Assembly (NCBI GenBank): GCA_900753285.1
Contig: CAADYN010000028.1
Span: 1-7,392 of the forward strand
Direction: 5' to 3'
DNA from: Clostridia bacterium
GTDB taxonomy: Bacteria; Bacillota; Clostridia; Oscillospirales; CAG-272
Length of the DNA stretch: 7,392 nt
Every line of letters starts with the position of its first letter. The stretch's first letter is position 1. The notes under the pieces are model-generated. The model was not told the DNA's origin. It made no database searches and saw only the letters and a program-made list of their open reading frames with translations. Positions 4,890-7,392 of the stretch are shown here, one piece after another. A program made the translations under genes and the position numbers.

Positions 4890-5789
4890 ATGACTTTATT
4901 CATTTTAGCTGCCGGTATGGGATCTCGTTACGGCGGACTCAAGCAGATCGACCCATTCACAAAGCACGGCGAATTTATTATTGACTTTTCCATCTATGAC
5001 GCTATCAAGGCAGGCTTCAACAAGGTAGTATTCGTTATCAAGGAAGAAAACTACGAAGCCTTCAAGGAAACCGTTGGTCACAGAATCGAGAAGAAGGTTG
5101 ACGTTGAATACGTATTCCAGAAGCTCGACAGCTTTGTTCCCGCAGATAAGCTCCTTCCCGAAAGAGTTAAACCTTGGGGAACAACACAGGCTCTCCTTTG
5201 CGCTAAGGACGCTCTCAAGGAAGGATTCGCTGTTATCAATGCCGACGACTTCTACGGACGCGACGCTTTCATGAAGGCTGCCGAGTTCATCAAGAACGCC
5301 GACACAGACGCTCATCACTACTGCATGGTAGGCTACCTCCTCGGCAATACTCTCACAGATAACGGAAGCGTAGCAAGAGGCGTTTGCCACAAGGACGAAA
5401 ACGGTATGCTCGATAAAATCGTTGAGAGAACAAAGCTCTTCAAGGAAGACGGCGGCGCATACTTTGAAGAAAACGGTGAAACCGTACACCTTCCCAACGA
5501 CACTGTTGTTTCAATGAACTTCTGGGGATTCGGTCCTTCCGTATTTGAATACCTCGCTAAGGACTTTGACGAATTCGTTGCTGACCCGAACACCGATAAG
5601 ATGAAGGGCGAATGCCTCCTTCCCAACACCATCGGCAAGATGATCAACGAAAACAAGTGCGACGTTAAGGTTCTCACAACCTCCGCTAAGTGGTTCGGCG
5701 TTACATATTCAAACGACAAGCCCGATGTTATCGCTAAGCTGAACAAGCTCATTGCAGAAGGCGAATATCCGGACGGTCTCTGGAAATAA
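4890..5789 (+). CDS. sugar-1-phosphate nucleotidyltransferase (UDP-sugar pyrophosphorylase-like)
   Basis: This 299-residue cytoplasmic enzyme of the NTP_transferase fold joins a nucleotide to a sugar-1-phosphate and releases pyrophosphate. Visible motifs are the nucleotide-binding loop LAAGMGSRYGGLKQ (6-19), PWGTTQA (95-101), the metal-binding segment NADDFYG (117-123) and VVSMNFWGF near 206-214. Length and architecture fit a single-domain pyrophosphorylase without a C-terminal beta-helix domain. The substrate pair is not certain. Because galE and galM follow, UTP plus glucose-1-phosphate or galactose-1-phosphate is the best inference, which would supply UDP-hexose for the epimerase. It is not a GalT-type transferase, and no galT or galK is in the window. 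It is first in its transcript, behind the promoter at 4825-4853. Its codon use is more biased (AAG, CTC, GGC, GTT) than that of the ABC genes, suggesting strong expression. Confidence 0.88.
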   Translation: MTLFILAAGMGSRYGGLKQIDPFTKHGEFIIDFSIYDAIKAGFNKVVFVIKEENYEAFKETVGHRIEKKVDVEYVFQKLDSFVPADKLLPERVKPWGTTQALLCAKDALKEGFAVINADDFYGRDAFMKAAEFIKNADTDAHHYCMVGYLLGNTLTDNGSVARGVCHKDENGMLDKIVERTKLFKEDGGAYFEENGETVHLPNDTVVSMNFWGFGPSVFEYLAKDFDEFVADPNTDKMKGECLLPNTIGKMINENKCDVKVLTTSAKWFGVTYSNDKPDVIAKLNKLIAEGEYPDGLWK

Positions 5790-5819
5790 GTCTGAATCTC
5801 ACTCCACAAGCCAATATCA

Positions 5820-5861
5820 ATAAGCCGAAAGACCTTCGTCGGTTTTCTCGGCTTATATTTT
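5820..5861 (+). terminator. terminator-like hairpin between nucleotidyltransferase and galE
   Basis: A 9-bp stem pairs 5820-5828 with 5848-5856 (ATAAGCCGA / TCGGCTTAT). After a one-base bulge (C5847), a further 6 bp pairs 5829-5834 with 5841-5846, closing a TTCGTC loop. ATTTTA follows, a weak T-run. galE starts 29 bp later with no clear promoter of its own, so termination is probably partial. Confidence 0.65.
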
Positions 5862-5890
5862 AAAACAGAAATATCAGAAAGGGTATAATT

Positions 5891-6907
5891 ATGGCTATTC
5901 TTGTTACCGGTGGAGCTGGATATATCGGCTCTCATACAGTTGTTGAACTGCAGAATTCCGGATATGACGTCGTAGTTTGCGACAACCTTTGCAACTCAAG
6001 CCGCAAATCCCTTGAAAGAGTTGAAAAAATCACAGGCAAGCCCGTAAAATTCTATCTCGCGGACATTCTCGACCGTGATGCTATGGAAAACATCTTCGAG
6101 AACGAGAAAATCGACTCCGTAATCCATTTCGCAGGTCTTAAAGCAGTGGGCGAATCCGTAGCTAAGCCGTGGGAATACTACAACAACAATATCACCGGCA
6201 CGCTCACTCTCGTTGACGTTATGAGAAAGCACGGATGCAAGAACATTATCTTCTCTTCATCCGCTACAGTATACGGCAAGCCCGCGTTCATTCCGATCAC
6301 CGAAGAATGCCCGAAGGGTAACTGCACAAACCCCTACGGATGGACAAAATCCATGCTCGAGCAGATACTCACCGACATCCAGAAGGCTGACAACGAATGG
6401 AACGTAGTTCTTCTCCGTTATTTCAACCCCATCGGAGCGCACAAGAGCGGTCTTATCGGCGAAAACCCGAATGGAATTCCGAACAATCTCATGCCTTACA
6501 TCACTCAGGTAGCTGTCGGCAAGCGTCCCGAGCTCGGCGTATTCGGCAACGACTACAACACTCATGACGGTACGGGCGTACGCGACTATATCCATGTTGT
6601 CGACCTCGCTAAAGGTCATGTTTGCGCTATCAAAAAGCTCGCCGAAAACTGCGGTCTGAAGACATACAACCTCGGCACAGGCGTAGGCTACAGCGTTCTT
6701 GATATCGTAAAGAACTTCGAGGAAGCTACAGGCGTTAAGATTCCGTATTCCATCAAGCCCAGACGTCCCGGCGACATTGACACCTGCTACTCAAGCGCGG
6801 CTCTTGCTGAGAAGGAACTCGGATGGAAGGCTGAAAACGGCATAAAGGAAATGTGCGAGGATTCATGGAGATGGCAGAAGATGAATCCCAACGGCTACGA
6901 CGACTAA
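5891..6907 (+). CDS. galE: UDP-glucose 4-epimerase
   Basis: This cytoplasmic NAD-dependent enzyme interconverts UDP-glucose and UDP-galactose in the Leloir pathway. At 338 residues it has the same length as E. coli GalE. The extended-SDR features are all present: the Rossmann NAD loop GGAGYIGSH (7-15), Asp31 after the second strand, FAGLKAVGES (80-89), catalytic Ser124 in SSSATVYG, Tyr149 and Lys153 in YGWTK, YFNPIGAH, and RDYIHVVDLAKGH. Residue 299 is Cys (GDIDTCYSS), where E. coli has Tyr; human GALE has Cys there and also accepts UDP-GlcNAc, so dual specificity is possible. AAAGGG (5878-5883) lies 7 nt before the ATG. It follows the nucleotidyltransferase by 101 bp, across a terminator-like hairpin, and precedes galM by 17 bp. 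Confidence 0.97.
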   Translation: MAILVTGGAGYIGSHTVVELQNSGYDVVVCDNLCNSSRKSLERVEKITGKPVKFYLADILDRDAMENIFENEKIDSVIHFAGLKAVGESVAKPWEYYNNNITGTLTLVDVMRKHGCKNIIFSSSATVYGKPAFIPITEECPKGNCTNPYGWTKSMLEQILTDIQKADNEWNVVLLRYFNPIGAHKSGLIGENPNGIPNNLMPYITQVAVGKRPELGVFGNDYNTHDGTGVRDYIHVVDLAKGHVCAIKKLAENCGLKTYNLGTGVGYSVLDIVKNFEEATGVKIPYSIKPRRPGDIDTCYSSAALAEKELGWKAENGIKEMCEDSWRWQKMNPNGYDD

Positions 6908-6911
6908 TCAC

Positions 6912-6916
6912 AGGAG
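6912..6916 (+). promoter_or_regulatory. ribosome binding site of galM
   Basis: AGGAG lies 8 nt before ATG 6925, inside the 17-bp galE-galM gap; it fixes the galM start. Confidence 0.8.
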
Positions 6917-6924
6917 TAACATAA

Positions 6925-7392
6925 ATGATTAAGAAAGAATTATTCGGTAAGCTTCCTTGCGGCTGTGAAGTTTACTCTTACACGCTCTCAAACGGCTCTA
7001 TTACCTCCGCTTGCATCTTAAGCTACGGCGGAATTATCAAGAATATCTGGGTCAAGGACAAGAACGGTGTTGAAGCCGACGTAGTATGCGGTTTTGACAA
7101 TCTTGAAGGCTACCTCACATCCGGAGGATATCAGGGCGCTCTCATCGGACGTATAGACAACCGTATCGGCGGCGCTAAGTTCACTCTTGAGGGCAAGGAA
7201 TACGAGCTTTACAAGAACGACGGCAATAACTCCCTCCACGGCGGCAAAGACGGATTCAACGCAAAAATTTGGAATGTTGTTGAAGCGGATTCCGACAGCG
7301 AGCCTTCTCTCATCCTTACATACACAAGCCCCGACGGAGAAGAAAACTACCCCGGAACACTCACCGTTAAGGTAACATACACTCTTTCCAAA
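6925..7392 (+). CDS. galM: aldose 1-epimerase (galactose mutarotase), N-terminal part
   Basis: The frame is open from ATG 6925 to the window edge, giving 156 of an expected roughly 340-350 residues. The enzyme interconverts the alpha and beta anomers of galactose and glucose, supplying alpha-galactose to the Leloir pathway. Recognisable segments are YGGIIKNIWVKDKNG (34-48), VVCGFDNLEGYL (53-64), the substrate-binding Arg80 in GRIDNRIGGAKF, NDGNNSLHGGKDGFNAKIW with the conserved His105, and SPDGEENYPGTL. Many family members read GRYANRI and NHLHGG where this one has GRIDNRI and NSLHGG; Arg80 and His105 are kept, so activity is expected. The second catalytic His and the catalytic Glu lie beyond the window. 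It starts 17 bp after galE and is surely in the same operon. There is no signal peptide, so it is cytoplasmic. Confidence 0.94.
   Translation, partial: MIKKELFGKLPCGCEVYSYTLSNGSITSACILSYGGIIKNIWVKDKNGVEADVVCGFDNLEGYLTSGGYQGALIGRIDNRIGGAKFTLEGKEYELYKNDGNNSLHGGKDGFNAKIWNVVEADSDSEPSLILTYTSPDGEENYPGTLTVKVTYTLSK

Noticed and set aside
4905..5489. Long antisense reading frame of 194 codons opposite the nucleotidyltransferase
   Set aside because: It has no RBS or recognisable domain and its composition is that of a complement of a biased coding sequence; the plus-strand gene has clear family motifs.
5884..5889. TATAAT just before the galE start codon as a galE promoter
   Set aside because: It lies between the RBS and the ATG, so its transcript would lack the RBS, and no -35 is found upstream at 5861-5867.

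Overview
The window looks like chromosomal DNA of an anaerobic Firmicute of class Clostridia, probably an Oscillospiraceae/Ruminococcus-type gut bacterium. This is inferred from strong AGGAGG-type ribosome binding sites, A+T-rich intergenic DNA with sigma-A-like promoters, short gaps between genes, and the character of the proteins. No mobile element, CRISPR array, tRNA, rRNA or riboswitch is visible.

Layout. (1) 1-122: last 39 codons of glucose-6-phosphate isomerase, followed 20 bp later by a small P-loop protein (143-553) and an intrinsic terminator (573-627). (2) 716-1567: an unrecognised cysteine-rich protein (21 Cys in 283 residues) behind its own promoter, which can also be read as a sporulation sigma-E type -10. 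(3) A convergent bidirectional terminator (1570-1610) separates it from a minus-strand operon running 4661 to 1612: Crp/Fnr-type regulator, substrate-binding lipoprotein, permease, and a short ABC ATPase. This is a complete importer of the nitrate/sulfonate/taurine/NMT1 class with its regulator in first place. A consensus promoter (TTGACA-17-TATAAT) drives it, and a perfect 16-bp palindrome sits on the expected transcription start. (4) 4890-7392: a sugar-1-phosphate nucleotidyltransferase, UDP-glucose 4-epimerase (galE) and the start of aldose 1-epimerase (galM, cut by the window edge). This forms a UDP-sugar/galactose module with an operator-like palindrome beside its promoter and an internal terminator-like hairpin before galE.

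How the genes work together. The right-hand module handles galactose and UDP-hexoses: GalM interconverts sugar anomers, the nucleotidyltransferase probably makes UDP-glucose or UDP-galactose from hexose-1-phosphate, and GalE interconverts the UDP-sugars. GalE carries Cys at the position of E. coli Tyr299, so it may also act on UDP-GlcNAc/UDP-GalNAc. Pgi at the left edge is central glycolysis. The ABC operon appears to be a self-regulated uptake cassette whose substrate cannot be read from the sequence.

No wholly new system is evident. The best leads are the autoregulated Crp/Fnr-ABC cassette of unknown ligand, the cysteine-rich protein with a possible sporulation promoter, and the regulation and specificity of the nucleotidyltransferase-galE-galM module.
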